64,000 nt of DNA from Nitrosomonadales bacterium (GCA_016208015.1 JACQYW010000007.1:41155-105154), one strand, 5' to 3'; numbered from the stretch's first letter, positions 8,869 through 19,679 are shown. Notes: a model not told the origin generated them from the letters alone. Translations and numbers: made by a program.

Positions 8869-9481
8869 CCCTCCCGATCTGATTTTCCAGGATGATTTCC
8901 TGCTGGTCGTATGCAAATCCGCCGGTTTGCTGGCAGTACCGGGGCGTGGTGCCGACAAGCAGGATTGTCTTTCAGCCTGGCTGCTGCAAGATTTTCCCGA
9001 TTCACTCGTGGTGCACCGCCTGGATATGGCGACCTCCGGCCTGATGGTGTTCGCGCGCGGTGCCGGGATGCAGCGTCGGCTTTCGCAGATGTTTTGCGAG
9101 CGCGAGCTGAGCAAGCGCTACATCGCCATCGTTTCGGGCAAGCTGGAACAGGAAGCCGGCAAGATAGCCCTGCCACTGATCAGCGATTGGCCGAACCGGC
9201 CAAAACAAATGATCGACCATACACAAGGCAAGCCCTCGCTCACGCGCTATCGCTTGCTGGGCTTGGAGGATTCCAACTCGCGCGTGGAACTTGAACCGGT
9301 CACCGGCCGCACCCATCAGCTCCGCCTGCACATGGCTGCAATCGGCCACCCTATCCTTGGCGATACCCTGTACGGAGATGGATCGAGCGCACCGCGTTTG
9401 TTGTTGCATGCCGCTTCGCTGGGTTTCATGCATCCCGTGAGCGGCGAGCCATTGAATTTTACCAGTCCGGCCCCATTCTAG
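8855..9481 (+). CDS. RluA-family 23S rRNA pseudouridine synthase
   Basis: The protein has 208 residues. The catalytic block VHRLDMATSGLMVFAR (Asp of HRLD is the nucleophile) is followed by LSKRYIAIVSGKL, EPVTGRTHQLRLHMAAIGHPILGD and LLLHAASLGF, all characteristic of the RluA family. There is no S4 domain, and the short size is closest to RluA itself (23S U746 / tRNA U32), but the exact target is an inference. The start at ATG 8855 lies inside the end of the previous gene (14-bp overlap). Confidence 0.88.
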   Translation: MTSNNPPDLIFQDDFLLVVCKSAGLLAVPGRGADKQDCLSAWLLQDFPDSLVVHRLDMATSGLMVFARGAGMQRRLSQMFCERELSKRYIAIVSGKLEQEAGKIALPLISDWPNRPKQMIDHTQGKPSLTRYRLLGLEDSNSRVELEPVTGRTHQLRLHMAAIGHPILGDTLYGDGSSAPRLLLHAASLGFMHPVSGEPLNFTSPAPF

Positions 9482-9547
9482 AGACTGGGCATTGAAGCTG
9501 CCCCGACTATAATCGTCGCCACTCTTTCCTTAATTCATGGATACATC

Positions 9548-9934
9548 ATGCCGCTACCGAAAAGTGTACTGACCGCTACAGTGGGTTTCGTTGCCGTTGT
9601 TGTAGCTGTCCTGGCGGCTTACATCTGGGTCATGATGCATTGGAGTTATTCGGAAGGCGAACGCGCCGGCTTCATGCAGAAGCTCTCCAGCAAGGGCTGG
9701 ATCTGCAAGACTTGGGAAGGCGAACTTTCCCTGGTCGCCCTGCCCGGCGCGGCACCGGAGAAGTTCCTCTTCACGGTGCGCGACGATGCCGTTGCAGAGA
9801 AGATCAACAAGCTCGTCGGGCAGCGCGTGGCGCTGGTCTATGAACAGCACAAAGGCTTGCCCACTTCATGTTTTGGCGAGACCGAATATTTCGTCAGTGA
9901 CATCCGGCTGTTAGCCGAGCATGTCTCGCCATAA
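9548..9934 (+). CDS. Conserved hypothetical membrane-anchored protein
   Basis: The protein has 128 residues. One N-terminal transmembrane segment (about 8-30) is followed by a soluble domain with the pattern GFMQKLSSKGWICKTWEGELS and VGQRVALVYEQHKGLPTSCFGETEYFV. This looks like a conserved betaproteobacterial family without a known role. Cysteines at WICKTW and TSCFG could pair if the domain faces the periplasm. It has its own promoter-sized gap upstream (9482-9547). Confidence 0.65.
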   Translation: MPLPKSVLTATVGFVAVVVAVLAAYIWVMMHWSYSEGERAGFMQKLSSKGWICKTWEGELSLVALPGAAPEKFLFTVRDDAVAEKINKLVGQRVALVYEQHKGLPTSCFGETEYFVSDIRLLAEHVSP

Positions 9935-10007
9935 TTTCTGTGTGGCCTTGTATTTGAACACTGCTGCTATACTTGATCCGATGTATTAACCACTCATAAG
10001 GAATCGC

Positions 10008-10844
10008 ATGAAACGTTTTGCCATCTTCTTGACCATCGTTTTAACCAGCCTTTCTTTGCTCGCTGCAAATGCTGAAGCCAAGCGCTTCGGCGGTGGCGGC
10101 AGCTTCGGCAAACAGCGCTCGGTAAGCGCTCCGGCACAAAAATCCGCCGATGCCACACCAGCTCAAACTACTCCGGCACAGACCGCTGCCACCCCTGCCA
10201 AGCAGGGCAACAAGTGGCTCGGCCCCCTGGCCGGAATCGCTGCCGGTCTGGGTCTGGCGGCTTTGTTCTCGCACTTCGGGATGGGTGAGGGCATGGGCAT
10301 GTTGCTCATGATTGTTCTGGGTGCTGTTGCGGTGTTCTTTGTGCTCTCCATGCTGCGCAAGAAGCAGCAACCGGCGATGCAATATGCCGGTGCGGGTGCG
10401 CCTTACGGCGGCACGCAACAACCTGCTGCGCAACCCATGAGCGCCAGCGCTTCCAGCTCCGTGAACGCCAATATCCCGGCTGACTTCCCGGTGGATAGTT
10501 TCCTGCGCGGTGCCAAGACCACCTTCATCCGTTTGCAGGCAGCCAACGACCGCAAGGACCTGAACGATATCCGCGAATACACCACGCCGGAGATGTTCGC
10601 CGAAGTCTCGATGCAGATGCAGGAACGCGGTGATGCGGCACAAAAGACCGATGTGGTCGCCATCAACACCGACCTGCTGGAAGTGGCGACCGAAGGCGAT
10701 CTCGCCATCGCCAGCGTGCGCATGAGCGGCCAGTTGCGCGAGAATAACGGCGCTGCCGAGAGTTTCGACGAGATCTGGCATGTTCAGAAGAACCTTAAGG
10801 ACGACAAGTCCGTCTGGTTGCTGGCTGGAATTCAGCAGAATTAG
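10008..10844 (+). CDS. Tim44-like domain protein
   Basis: The protein has 278 residues. An N-terminal signal or anchor (residues 1-24) is followed by a G-rich/Q-A-P-rich region, two membrane-type segments (~70-90 and 97-118), another low-complexity linker, and a C-terminal Tim44-like domain (about 160-278: DSFLRGAKTTFIRLQAANDR, EIWHVQKN). Bacterial Tim44-like proteins are inner-membrane proteins of poorly defined role; the mitochondrial relative tethers Hsp70 to the import channel. An AAGGA motif precedes the ATG. Confidence 0.82.
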   Translation: MKRFAIFLTIVLTSLSLLAANAEAKRFGGGGSFGKQRSVSAPAQKSADATPAQTTPAQTAATPAKQGNKWLGPLAGIAAGLGLAALFSHFGMGEGMGMLLMIVLGAVAVFFVLSMLRKKQQPAMQYAGAGAPYGGTQQPAAQPMSASASSSVNANIPADFPVDSFLRGAKTTFIRLQAANDRKDLNDIREYTTPEMFAEVSMQMQERGDAAQKTDVVAINTDLLEVATEGDLAIASVRMSGQLRENNGAAESFDEIWHVQKNLKDDKSVWLLAGIQQN

Positions 10845-10866
10845 ACTCAAACTCAAGTAAACTAGA

Positions 10867-10899
10867 GGGCGCGGTGAGCACACCGTGCCCTTTTTATTT
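10867..10899 (+). terminator. Factor-independent terminator after the Tim44-like gene
   Basis: The stem GGGCGCGGTG / CACCGTGCCC with loop AGCA (10867-10890) is followed by TTTTTATTT. There is one mismatch in a 10-bp stem. It lies between the Tim44-like gene stop (10844) and the ubiB start (10902), so ubiB needs its own promoter or readthrough. Confidence 0.8.
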
Positions 10900-10901
10900 G
10901 G

Positions 10902-12437
10902 ATGCATAAGGCGATGCGTTTCTTCAGATTACTCAACATCATCTTCGTCGTGCTGCGTTTCGGTCTGGACGAATTTCTGCTGGCACATGAGCGCACAAGC
11001 TGGCTGCTCCGCCCCCTGAACTGGCTGCTGTTCTTCCGCAACACCTCGCGTCCGCGCGCTGAACGTCTGCGCCTCGCGCTGGAGACATTGGGCCCGATCT
11101 TCGTCAAGTTCGGCCAGCTGCTTTCCACCCGCCGCGACCTCATCCCCACCGACATCGCCGATGAGTTGGCGAAACTGCAGGACCAGGTGCCGCCCTTCCC
11201 TTCCGCCCAGGCGGTGGCCATTCTGGAAGAGGCTTACGGCAAACGTTTGAGCGAGGTGTTCGCCAAGTTCGATGAGACACCGGTGGCCAGCGCTTCGGTG
11301 GCGCAGGTGCATTTCGCGGTGTTGCCGGATGGGCGCGACGTGGCGGTGAAGATCTTGCGCCCCGACATCGCGCGCGTGATCGGGCATGATGTGGCGCTGC
11401 TGGATATCTGCGCCGGCCTGATCGAATACTGGTGGGAAGACGGCAAGCGTCTGAAGCCGAAACTGGTCGTGGCCGAATTCAACAAGTATCTGCACGACGA
11501 ACTCGACCTGATGCGCGAAGCGGCCAGCGCCAGCCAGTTGCATCGCAATTTCATCGATGCACGCCTGTTGCTGGTTCCCGAGGTGTACTGGGACTGGTGT
11601 TCGGAGACCGTGATGGTGATGGAGCGTATGCAGGGACTGCCCATCAGCAATGTGCCCGGTTTGCGCGCGGCTGGCATCGACCTGAAGAAACTGGCCGCGA
11701 ACGGTGTAGAGATCTTCTACACGCAGGTGTTCCGCGACGGCTTCTTCCATGCCGATATGCACCCAGGCAACATCCTGGTCGCGATGGACGGACGGTATAT
11801 CGCGATGGACTTCGGCATCATGGGTACGCTGACGACCACCGACAAGAACTACCTGGCGCATAACTTCATCGCCTTTTTCAACCGCGATTACAAACGCGTC
11901 GCCGAGCTGCACATCGAATCGGGCTGGGCGCCGGCCGACACGCGCGTGGACGAATTCGAAGCCGCCATCCGCTCGGTGTGCGATCCCATTTTCGACAGGC
12001 CGCTGCGCGAAGTGTCGTTCGGCCGCGTGCTGTTGCGCCTGTTCCAGACCTCGCGCCGTTTCGGCATCCAGATCCAGCCGCAGCTGGTGCTGCTACAAAA
12101 GACATTGCTCAATGTGGAAGGTCTCGGACTGCAACTCGATCCCGAACTCGATCTGTGGAAGACCGCCAAGCCCTGGCTGGAGCGCTGGATGAGTGAGCAG
12201 GTCGGCTGGCGCGGCTTCATCAAGGCCTTGCGCGCGGAAGCGCCGCGTTATGCGCTGTTGCTGCCTCAACTGCCACGCCTGCTGCACCAGCGGCTCAATG
12301 ACGATCTGGCTGCCAAGGCTGCGCCGTTGCTGCTTGAAATGTTGGCACAACAAAAAAGGCGCAATGCCTGGTTATCGGTCATTGCGCTTCTGTTGGGTGC
12401 ATCGCTGTTGTTCGCGGCTTACGTGCACTTCGCGTAA
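10902..12437 (+). CDS. ubiB: Ubiquinone biosynthesis kinase-like protein UbiB
   Basis: This ABC1/ADCK-family atypical kinase/ATPase is required for ubiquinone synthesis, probably by handling hydrophobic intermediates at the membrane. The protein has 511 residues. The family KxGQ motif appears as [14 protein letters not shown], the Ala-rich loop as ASASVAQVH, with [10 protein letters not shown] and the catalytic-type HADMHPGN and [10 protein letters not shown]-terminal membrane segment (about 488-508) anchors it. The first ATG (10902) or the fourth codon further on (10914) could be used. Confidence 0.95.
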   Translation: MHKAMRFFRLLNIIFVVLRFGLDEFLLAHERTSWLLRPLNWLLFFRNTSRPRAERLRLALETLGPIFVKFGQLLSTRRDLIPTDIADELAKLQDQVPPFPSAQAVAILEEAYGKRLSEVFAKFDETPVASASVAQVHFAVLPDGRDVAVKILRPDIARVIGHDVALLDICAGLIEYWWEDGKRLKPKLVVAEFNKYLHDELDLMREAASASQLHRNFIDARLLLVPEVYWDWCSETVMVMERMQGLPISNVPGLRAAGIDLKKLAANGVEIFYTQVFRDGFFHADMHPGNILVAMDGRYIAMDFGIMGTLTTTDKNYLAHNFIAFFNRDYKRVAELHIESGWAPADTRVDEFEAAIRSVCDPIFDRPLREVSFGRVLLRLFQTSRRFGIQIQPQLVLLQKTLLNVEGLGLQLDPELDLWKTAKPWLERWMSEQVGWRGFIKALRAEAPRYALLLPQLPRLLHQRLNDDLAAKAAPLLLEMLAQQKRRNAWLSVIALLLGASLLFAAYVHFA

Positions 12438-12446
12438 ACCCCGCTT

Positions 12447-12571
12447 CCGTCATACCGGCGCAGGCCGGTATCCAGGCGATCAACGAACGCCGCAAGGCGG
12501 CGACAAAATTGGTAGCGTCTGCTTCACAGGAATGCTTCTCTGCTGGATACCGGCCTGCGCCGGTATGACGG
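12447..12571 (+). repeat. REP-type palindromic repeat pair (second sequence type)
   Basis: The arms CCGTCATACCGGCGCAGGCC... (12447-12475) and ...GGCCTGCGCCGGTATGACGG (12543-12571) are inverted copies around a ~67-bp spacer. The layout matches the pair at 6966-7087, but the core is ATACCGGC instead of ATTCCCGC. It lies in the convergent gap between ubiB and the orphan ParA gene. Confidence 0.8.
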
Positions 12572-12580
12572 TCTTTTGTA

Positions 12581-13345
12581 TTACACGAAACCGCTGTCCA
12601 TTAATTCTTTCGCCAATGCCTTGTAATCCGCCGCCCCCGGGCTTTGCGGCGCGTAGGCAAATACATCCAGCCCATGCATCGGGCTGGTGGCTAGTGCCAC
12701 CGTTTCGCCAATGCGCGTCTTGCATACCAGATTGCCGTAGCGCTCCTTGAGCTTGTCATAGATATCGAAAGAAAGTTTGCGGCGCGAATCGAAGCGCGTG
12801 ACCACGATACGGCGCTCGAAGGTGCGCTGCAGTTTCTTCTCCAGCACGTTCAGTGCCGCATCCAGCCGGTGCACGCCGTGTTGCGACAGATAGTCTGCCG
12901 ATACCGGGATCAATACTCTGTCCGCCGCCAGTAATGCATTCAGGGTCAGCACGCCCAGCATCGGGCAGCAGTCGATCAGGATGGGTGCGCCGGTAAGCGA
13001 CAGCTCTTCGCCCAAGCCTTGTTTCAGCATCTTCGCGGCTTGGGGATCGCTGCCATAGAGGGCATCGATCTTGGAGAGTTCGAGGGTTGCGGGTATCAGT
13101 TGCCAGCCGGCGGGAGTGTTATGCAGCAGCTTGGCCAGCGGCACCTTGTCGCGGAAGAACGCGGCCATGCTTCTGTCCTGGTTGGTGCCGTTCTTCAAGC
13201 CGCAGGCCAGACTCAGGTGTCCCTGCGGGTCCATGTCGAGCGCAATGGGATTGCGCTGCGCCAGTGACAGCGCAGCCGCAAGGTTGAGACAGGTGGTGGT
13301 TTTTCCCACTCCGCCTTTTTGGTTGAATACGGCGATGACCGCCAT
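12581..13345 (-). CDS. Orphan ParA/MinD-type ATPase
   Basis: The protein has 254 residues. It has a deviant Walker A motif QKGGVGKTTTCLNLAAAL at the N-terminus, a DMDPQGHLS switch region and LIDCCPMLG as the Walker B region. These are features of ParA-superfamily positioning ATPases. No parB-like partner lies next to it, and the chromosomal parA/parB pair is elsewhere (26815-28486), so this is an orphan. Such orphans often position protein cargo rather than DNA. The cargo cannot be read from the neighbours (glmS upstream, ubiB convergent). Confidence 0.85.
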   Translation of the reverse strand: MAVIAVFNQKGGVGKTTTCLNLAAALSLAQRNPIALDMDPQGHLSLACGLKNGTNQDRSMAAFFRDKVPLAKLLHNTPAGWQLIPATLELSKIDALYGSDPQAAKMLKQGLGEELSLTGAPILIDCCPMLGVLTLNALLAADRVLIPVSADYLSQHGVHRLDAALNVLEKKLQRTFERRIVVTRFDSRRKLSFDIYDKLKERYGNLVCKTRIGETVALATSPMHGLDVFAYAPQSPGAADYKALAKELMDSGFV

Positions 13346-13477
13346 TTTCTCTCCTGGGGTGTGGGAACGGATGTTGATGGACCTTTAACTGGCTGGGCTT
13401 GTGGCAACGGCCGGGGCGTTGCCCCTTAACGTTCGCTACGCTCACGTTTGCCTTCGCCGTACCCGCGCTCCAATCCG

Positions 13478-15301
13478 TCACTCAACCGTGACGGATTTGG
13501 CAAGATTGCGGGGTTTATCCACATCCGTTCCCTTTTGCAATGCTACGTAATATGCCAACAGTTGCAGCGGGACGGTGTGCAGAATAGGACTGAGAAAACC
13601 CGCGTGTTCGGGCATTTGCAGGATGTGGATGCCTTCCGCTTCCTTGATGTGGGTGTTCGCGTCGGCGAAGACATACAGTTCACCGCCGCGGGCGCGGACT
13701 TCCTGCAGGTTGGATTTCAGTTTTTCCAGCAAGCTGTCGTTGGGCGCCACCGACACCACGGGCATGTCCTTGTCCACCAAGGCCAGCGGGCCGTGCTTGA
13801 GCTCGCCCGCCGGGTACGCTTCGGCGTGGATGTAGGATATCTCCTTGAGCTTGAGCGCGCCTTCGGCGGCGATCGGATAATGCATGCCGCGGCCGAGGAA
13901 CAGCGCATGGTTCTTGTCGGCAAAATGCTTGGCCATCTCGGCGATCTTCGGTTCCAGCGCCAGCACCTTCTGCACGGCGGCAGGCAAATGGCGCAGTTCG
14001 TGCAGGAACTGCTGTTCGCGGCCTGCATCCAGACGGCCGCGCAATTTGGCCAGCACCAGCGTGAGCAGGAACAGGGCGGCGAGCTGGGTGGTGAATGCCT
14101 TGGTCGAGGCGACGCCGATCTCGGGACCGGCACGGGTCAGCAAGCGCAACTTCGACTGGCGGATGATGGCGCTTTCCGGCACGTTGCAGATGGCCAGGGT
14201 GAACGGATGGCCGGTGGTCTTGGCATGGTTGAGTGCAGCTAGGGTATCTGCAGTTTCGCCGGATTGCGAGATGGTGACCACCAATGTTCTGGGGTTGGCG
14301 ACGCTGGTGCGGTAACGGTACTCGCTGGCGATCTCGACCGTGCAGGGGATGCCCGCGATCTCTTCCAGCCAGTAACGCGCGACCTGCCCGGCATGGTTGC
14401 TGGTACCGCAGGCGAGAATGAGGATGTTCTCGACCTGCGGAAAGATGGTGTTCGCTTCGGCACCGAAGATGCCGGGTACCAGCGATTGGCTGTTGCACAC
14501 CGATTCCAGTGTATTCGCCAATGCCTGCGGTTGCTCGTGGATCTCTTTCTGCATGTAATGCTGGTACTCGCCCAGTTCCACACTGTCGTTGTTCAGTTCG
14601 CTGACATGCACGGGACGCTGCATCGCTTTGCCTTGCGCGTCGAAGATGCGGTAGTTGGCGAGATTCACTTCGACGACATCGCCTTCTTCCAGATAGACCA
14701 CGTTCCTGGTGACCTGCAGCAACGCAGACATATCGGAACCGACGAAATGTTCGCCTTCGCCCACGCCCAGCAACAGCGGGCTGCCTTTGCGCGCGGCGAT
14801 GAGCTGGTGCGGGTTGTCCGCGGCGGCGACGGCGATCGCGTAGGCACCGACCAGTTGCGCCAGCGCCATCTGCGTGGCGACCAGCAGGCTGCCCTGCGCG
14901 TAATGGCTGTGGATCAGATGGGCGATTACTTCGGTGTCGGTGTCGGAGGTGAACTCGTAGCCATGCGCCGTCAGTTCGGCGCGCAGTTCCTCGTAATTCT
15001 CGATGATGCCGTTGTGCACCACGGCAATGAGGTTGCGGCTGATATGCGGGTGGGCGTTGCGTTCGCTCGGCACACCGTGCGTGGCCCAGCGGGTGTGGGC
15101 GATGCCCAGTTCGCCGTAGGTGTTGGCACTCTTCTGTGACAATTCGGCGACGCGCCCGATGCTGCGCACACGATCGAGCTTGCCGTCATGCACCACCACC
15201 AGTCCGGCGGAATCGTAGCCCCGGTATTCCAGACGCAGCAGGCCATTCACCAGGATGGGAACGATGTTTCGTTTTGCTACTGCACCGACGATACCGCACA
15301 T
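13478..15301 (-). CDS. glmS: Glutamine--fructose-6-phosphate aminotransferase GlmS
   Basis: This enzyme makes glucosamine-6-phosphate from fructose-6-phosphate and glutamine, the entry step to UDP-GlcNAc. The protein has 607 residues. An N-terminal class II amidotransferase domain has the nucleophile Cys directly after Met (MCGIVGAVA). Two SIS isomerase domains follow ([26 protein letters not shown]), and the conserved C-terminus is [13 protein letters not shown]. The 3' end is the classical attTn7 recognised by TnsD of Tn7. Here the downstream side (13346-13477) holds no transposon end, so the glmS site is empty. It is co-directional with glmU upstream, two bases apart. Confidence 0.98.
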   Translation of the reverse strand: MCGIVGAVAKRNIVPILVNGLLRLEYRGYDSAGLVVVHDGKLDRVRSIGRVAELSQKSANTYGELGIAHTRWATHGVPSERNAHPHISRNLIAVVHNGIIENYEELRAELTAHGYEFTSDTDTEVIAHLIHSHYAQGSLLVATQMALAQLVGAYAIAVAAADNPHQLIAARKGSPLLLGVGEGEHFVGSDMSALLQVTRNVVYLEEGDVVEVNLANYRIFDAQGKAMQRPVHVSELNNDSVELGEYQHYMQKEIHEQPQALANTLESVCNSQSLVPGIFGAEANTIFPQVENILILACGTSNHAGQVARYWLEEIAGIPCTVEIASEYRYRTSVANPRTLVVTISQSGETADTLAALNHAKTTGHPFTLAICNVPESAIIRQSKLRLLTRAGPEIGVASTKAFTTQLAALFLLTLVLAKLRGRLDAGREQQFLHELRHLPAAVQKVLALEPKIAEMAKHFADKNHALFLGRGMHYPIAAEGALKLKEISYIHAEAYPAGELKHGPLALVDKDMPVVSVAPNDSLLEKLKSNLQEVRARGGELYVFADANTHIKEAEGIHILQMPEHAGFLSPILHTVPLQLLAYYVALQKGTDVDKPRNLAKSVTVE

Positions 15302-15303
15302 AA

Positions 15304-16668
15304 TTATTTCTTTCCTTTGACCGGCCGCTGCCAGCCGGGAATGGTTGTCTGTTTGCTGCGCGACAGGGTCAGCTCCCCGGCAGGCGCATCTTTGGTGATT
15401 GTCGATCCTGCGCCTATGGTCGCACCCTTGCCGACTTTAACGGGTGCAACGAGTTGCGTGTCCGAACCGATGAAAGCGTCGTCTTCGATGACGGTACGGA
15501 ATTTGTTCGCGCCGTCGTAGTTGCAGGTGATGGTGCCCGCACCGATGTTGACGCGGCTGCCCACGGTGCTGTCGCCGATGTAGCTCAGGTGATTGGCCTT
15601 GCTGCCCTGGCCTATCTCGCTGTTCTTGATCTCGACGAAGTTGCCGACATGGGCGTCGTCATGCAGTTTGCTGCCGGGACGGAGGCGCGCATAGGGGCCA
15701 ATGTGGCAGTTGGCGCCGACTTCGCTGGCATCGATGTGGCTGTATGGCGCGATCTGCGTGCCCTGCGCAATACTTGCGTTGCGGATGACGCTGTAAGCCC
15801 CCACTCGCACACGGTCGCCCAAGATCACTTCACCTTCGAAGATGCAACCGACGTCAATATCGACGTCACGACCGCAGGTCAGCTCGCCGCGCACATCAAG
15901 GCGTGCCGGATCGGCCAGCGTCACGCCCTGCATCATGAGTTTGCCCGCCACTTCCTGCTGCCAGACGCGTTCGAGCGTGGCCAGTTGAATCTTGTTGTTG
16001 ATGCCCTCGACTTCCCAATGCTGCGCGGGTTGCACGGTATGCACCGCCACGCCTTGCCGCACCGCCATCGCCACGATGTCGGTAAGGTAGTACTCGCCCT
16101 GAGCATTGTCGTTGCCCAGCTTGCCCAGCCATGCGCGCAGTTTTTCGGTCGGCGCCAGCAGGATGCCGGTGTTCACTTCCTTGATCTGGAGTTGTTCGGC
16201 ATTCGCATCCTTCTGCTCGACGATGCATTGCACGTCACCATCGGCATTGCGCACGATGCGACCATAGCCGGTGGGGTTATCGAGATTGACGGTGAGCAGC
16301 ACCAGGCCATCGCCCGCCTGCTGCATCTGGTGCAAAGTGCTGTGTTGGATCAGCGGCACATCGCCGTAGAGCACCAGCGTGCTGGTGTCGTCCTTGAGGT
16401 GGGGCAACGCCTGCTGCACGGCATGTCCGGTACCGAGTTGCGGTTCCTGGATCACGAATTTGGCATCGTATTGCTGCATCGACTGCGGCACGGCTTCGCC
16501 GCCATGCCCGTACACCACGCAGACTTGTTGCGGCTGCAACGACACTGCGCAATCCAGCACATGTTGCACCAGTACCTTGCCAGCCAGCGCGTGCAATACC
16601 TTAGGCTTGTCGGAATACATGCGCGTGCCTTTTCCGGCAGCGAGGATGACGATGTTCAAAGGGCTCAT
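15304..16668 (-). CDS. glmU: Bifunctional UDP-GlcNAc pyrophosphorylase / GlcN-1-P acetyltransferase GlmU
   Basis: The protein has 454 residues and catalyses the last two steps to UDP-GlcNAc. The N-terminal nucleotidyltransferase starts [20 protein letters not shown], with [11 protein letters not shown] and LYGDVPL. The C-terminal left-handed beta-helix acetyltransferase is built of hexapeptide repeats (about 250-440; [24 protein letters not shown]). It forms an operon with glmS downstream, giving one unit for amino-sugar precursor supply. Confidence 0.97.
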   Translation of the reverse strand: MSPLNIVILAAGKGTRMYSDKPKVLHALAGKVLVQHVLDCAVSLQPQQVCVVYGHGGEAVPQSMQQYDAKFVIQEPQLGTGHAVQQALPHLKDDTSTLVLYGDVPLIQHSTLHQMQQAGDGLVLLTVNLDNPTGYGRIVRNADGDVQCIVEQKDANAEQLQIKEVNTGILLAPTEKLRAWLGKLGNDNAQGEYYLTDIVAMAVRQGVAVHTVQPAQHWEVEGINNKIQLATLERVWQQEVAGKLMMQGVTLADPARLDVRGELTCGRDVDIDVGCIFEGEVILGDRVRVGAYSVIRNASIAQGTQIAPYSHIDASEVGANCHIGPYARLRPGSKLHDDAHVGNFVEIKNSEIGQGSKANHLSYIGDSTVGSRVNIGAGTITCNYDGANKFRTVIEDDAFIGSDTQLVAPVKVGKGATIGAGSTITKDAPAGELTLSRSKQTTIPGWQRPVKGKK

Positions 16669-16836
16669 ATCGGTTCTGAATCAATAGGTAGCGCAGTATA
16701 TCAAATCGCCCGTCCGAATTTGCTTCGCAGATGGCCACGGACAAGACTATCGATCGTTCCGCAGAGTGGCGTATGAAGCTCACAACAAGGTTTTAATCGG
16801 TTCTTTTCTGTGGCTACGGTGGGATAATGGCTCATC

Positions 16837-19656
16837 ATGGAGCACAGTTACATCCTCAGCATCCTGTATGAAATGGCCTTGGTCATCGGCGGCGAGGTCA
16901 GTGTCAAACCGCTGCTCAACAAGGTGCTGCAGCGCCTGCTTTATCACACCTCTTTCCCTGCCGGTCTCGTGTGCATGCAAGTGCCCTCCGGCGAGGCTGA
17001 TGCGGCAGGATTGATCGAGATTCGAATCGATGCCGCTGTTGGCGATTATGAATTGGCCGGGCTGGTCGGACAAACTATTCGCCTGCCGGTTCGATTGTTG
17101 CGCGGCACAGCAGAGCGCGGCGAGGATGCTGCGTTGCTGGCGGCACTTCCGACCGAGTCCAGTCACTACAAAGCCTATCTGCGCTTGCCGATCGATGGGC
17201 AGGGCGTGATCGTGCTGTTGTCGCCGCAATTGCCGGACAGCGATTTGCCGCTTACCCAATTGTTTCAGCCTGTCATGGCCAACCTGGCCAAGGCCATCTT
17301 GCTGTGCAGATCCCACGATGATTATGCCGGCGGGTTGATCGCCGCCCGCGATACCAGCCAGTTGGCTCTGGCGACCAGCGAGGAGAAGTTTCACGCCATC
17401 AGCGCTGCCGTGCTTGATGCGTTGATCATGGTCGATGACACCAGCGCGCTTGTCTACTGGAACCCGGCCGCCGAGCGCATCCTGGGATACAGCGCCGAGG
17501 AGGCTCTCGGCAAATCGTTGCACGTGCTGTTGACGCCGCAACGCTACCAAAGTACTGCCATTCGCGGCTTCAATGCCTTCAGCAGCAGCGGCCAAGGGCC
17601 GGTGATCGGCAAGACCATGGAGATTGAGGCGCTGCACAAGAATGGTCATGAGATCCCGGTCGAGCTGTCGATCTCGGCGCTCAAGCTCAACGGCCACTGG
17701 CATGCAGTCGGCATCCTGCGCGACATCACACAGCGCAAGCATGCTGAGCAAGAGATGCGACTGCTCGCTGCCATCGTGGAATCCACCGACGATGCGATCC
17801 TGAGCAAGTCACTGGATGGCACCATCCTGACCTGGAATGCCGGTGCCGAGCATTTGTACGGTTATAGCGCGAGCGAGGTCAAGGGACAGTCGATCTCCCT
17901 GCTGGTCCCGGCAGATCGTCCGGATGAGATACCCGGGCTGCTGGAGCGCATCCGTCACGGGGAGTTGGTCAAGTATTATGAAACTGTGCGTGTGCGCAAG
18001 GATGGTGTGCATCTGCCCATCTCACTGACTGTTTCTCCCTTGCGCGATGCCGCCGGACGCATCGTGGGCAGTTCGGCGATAGGTCGCGACATCACCGAGC
18101 GCAAGCGTGCCGAAGAAGAGTTGCGCCACAGCGAGGCCGGACTCAAGGAAGCGGAGCGCATCGCGTTACTTGGCAATTGGGAGCTCGATCTCGTCTCCAA
18201 TGCGTTGAGTTGGAGCGACGAGATATTTCGCATCTTCGAGCTTGACCCTATGCTATTCGGTGCAACCTATGAGGCCTTCCTGAATGCGATCCACCCCGAC
18301 GACCGGGCTATGGTGAATCAGGCTTATACCGACTCGGTAAAGAACCGCGTTCCCTACGACATCCTTCATAGGCTGTTGATGCAGGACGGACGTATCAAAT
18401 ACGTCAACGAGCGCTGCGAGACTTATTACGATGATACCGGCAAACCTTTGAAGTCGATCGGTACCGTTCAGGACATCACCACAAGGCGGCTGGCCGAACT
18501 CGGGATGCAGAAATCCAATCGCGCGCTGCATGCCCTCAGTACCTGCAATGGTGTGCTGGTGCGCGCCACCGAGGAGGCGCATTTGCTCGACGATATTTGC
18601 AGTGCCCTTGTCTCCATAGGTGGATACCAACTTGCCTGGGTAGGTTTTGCCGAACACGACGCCGGCAAAAATGTCCGCGTGGTGGCACGGGCAGGCTCAC
18701 ATATCGATTATCTGGATCACATCGAGATCAGTTGGGGCGACAATGCCAAGGGACACGGCCCTACCGGCACTGCGATTCGGACCGGCGAATTCCAGGTTGT
18801 GCAGGATATCCTGCATGATCCGCAGTTCCTGCCATGGCGCGAGCAGGCCATTGCGCGCGGCTACGCCTCGAGCATCGCTTTTCCGCTATTCGACGATTAC
18901 AACCACGCTTTCGGGGCCATAAACCTGTACGGCAAGGAGCCGGATGCCTTCGATGCGGACGAGATCAAGTTATTGCATGAGCTGGCCGGCGATCTTGCCT
19001 TCGGCATCCGCATGCTGCGGCTGCGCGAAGAGCGCGATCACCTGCACCAGCGGCAGCAACATAACGATGAAACGGTCAAACAGGCTTTGGCCGGCACCAT
19101 CCAGGCGATCGCGGTCACCGTCGAAAAACGCGATCCCTACACCGCCGGCCACCAGCGCCGTGTGGCGAATCTGAGCGTTGCCATCGCCATGGAGCTCGGC
19201 CTTTCCGAAGACCGTATCACCGGCTTGCGCCTGGGTGCGACGATCCACGATATCGGCAAGATATATGTCCCCGCAGAGATCCTCACCCGCCCGGGACAAC
19301 TTACGCAGATCGAATTCGATTTCATCAAGACCCATCCGCAAGTCGGCTACGACATCATGAAGGATGTGAAACTTCCGTGGCCGGTGGCGAAGATGATCCT
19401 GCAGCACCACGAGCATGTGGACGGCAGCGGCTATCCGCAGGGTTTGAAAGGAGATGCGATCCTGCTCGAGGCTCGGATCCTGACTGTTTCGGATGTGGCC
19501 GAAGCCATGATGTCGCATCGTCCCTATCGTCCCGCTCTTGGACTTGAAGCGGCGCTTGAAGAAATCGACAAATATCGCGGGAGCCATTACGACCCTGCGG
19601 TTGTGGATGTCTGTCTGCGGCTGTTCCGCGAGAAAGGTTTCAGCCTGAGCGGTTGA
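16837..19656 (+). CDS. Multi-PAS/GAF sensor with C-terminal HD-GYP cyclic-di-GMP phosphodiesterase domain
   Basis: The protein has 939 residues. Apparent order is an N-terminal GAF-like region (1-165), three PAS domains (about 181-300, 308-430 and 440-560, with GRDITERKRAEEE-type PAC ends), a GAF domain (about 575-720) and an HD-GYP domain (about 745-939). The HD signature is IHDIGK (H804-D805), and the second block is HHEH (857-860) with DGSGYP (GYP at 865-867), so the hydrolase residues look complete. The protein has no membrane segment or GGDEF domain and is expected to be a cytoplasmic sensor that lowers c-di-GMP. It is divergent from glmU. Confidence 0.9.
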   Translation: MEHSYILSILYEMALVIGGEVSVKPLLNKVLQRLLYHTSFPAGLVCMQVPSGEADAAGLIEIRIDAAVGDYELAGLVGQTIRLPVRLLRGTAERGEDAALLAALPTESSHYKAYLRLPIDGQGVIVLLSPQLPDSDLPLTQLFQPVMANLAKAILLCRSHDDYAGGLIAARDTSQLALATSEEKFHAISAAVLDALIMVDDTSALVYWNPAAERILGYSAEEALGKSLHVLLTPQRYQSTAIRGFNAFSSSGQGPVIGKTMEIEALHKNGHEIPVELSISALKLNGHWHAVGILRDITQRKHAEQEMRLLAAIVESTDDAILSKSLDGTILTWNAGAEHLYGYSASEVKGQSISLLVPADRPDEIPGLLERIRHGELVKYYETVRVRKDGVHLPISLTVSPLRDAAGRIVGSSAIGRDITERKRAEEELRHSEAGLKEAERIALLGNWELDLVSNALSWSDEIFRIFELDPMLFGATYEAFLNAIHPDDRAMVNQAYTDSVKNRVPYDILHRLLMQDGRIKYVNERCETYYDDTGKPLKSIGTVQDITTRRLAELGMQKSNRALHALSTCNGVLVRATEEAHLLDDICSALVSIGGYQLAWVGFAEHDAGKNVRVVARAGSHIDYLDHIEISWGDNAKGHGPTGTAIRTGEFQVVQDILHDPQFLPWREQAIARGYASSIAFPLFDDYNHAFGAINLYGKEPDAFDADEIKLLHELAGDLAFGIRMLRLREERDHLHQRQQHNDETVKQALAGTIQAIAVTVEKRDPYTAGHQRRVANLSVAIAMELGLSEDRITGLRLGATIHDIGKIYVPAEILTRPGQLTQIEFDFIKTHPQVGYDIMKDVKLPWPVAKMILQHHEHVDGSGYPQGLKGDAILLEARILTVSDVAEAMMSHRPYRPALGLEAALEEIDKYRGSHYDPAVVDVCLRLFREKGFSLSG

Positions 19657-19679
19657 AGCCTGATTTGTCCCCTGAAAAC

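Noticed and set aside
13346..13477. Possible Tn7 insertion at the glmS 3' side
   Set aside because: No TGT...ACA end, duplication or tns gene is seen; the gap leads straight into the orphan ParA gene.
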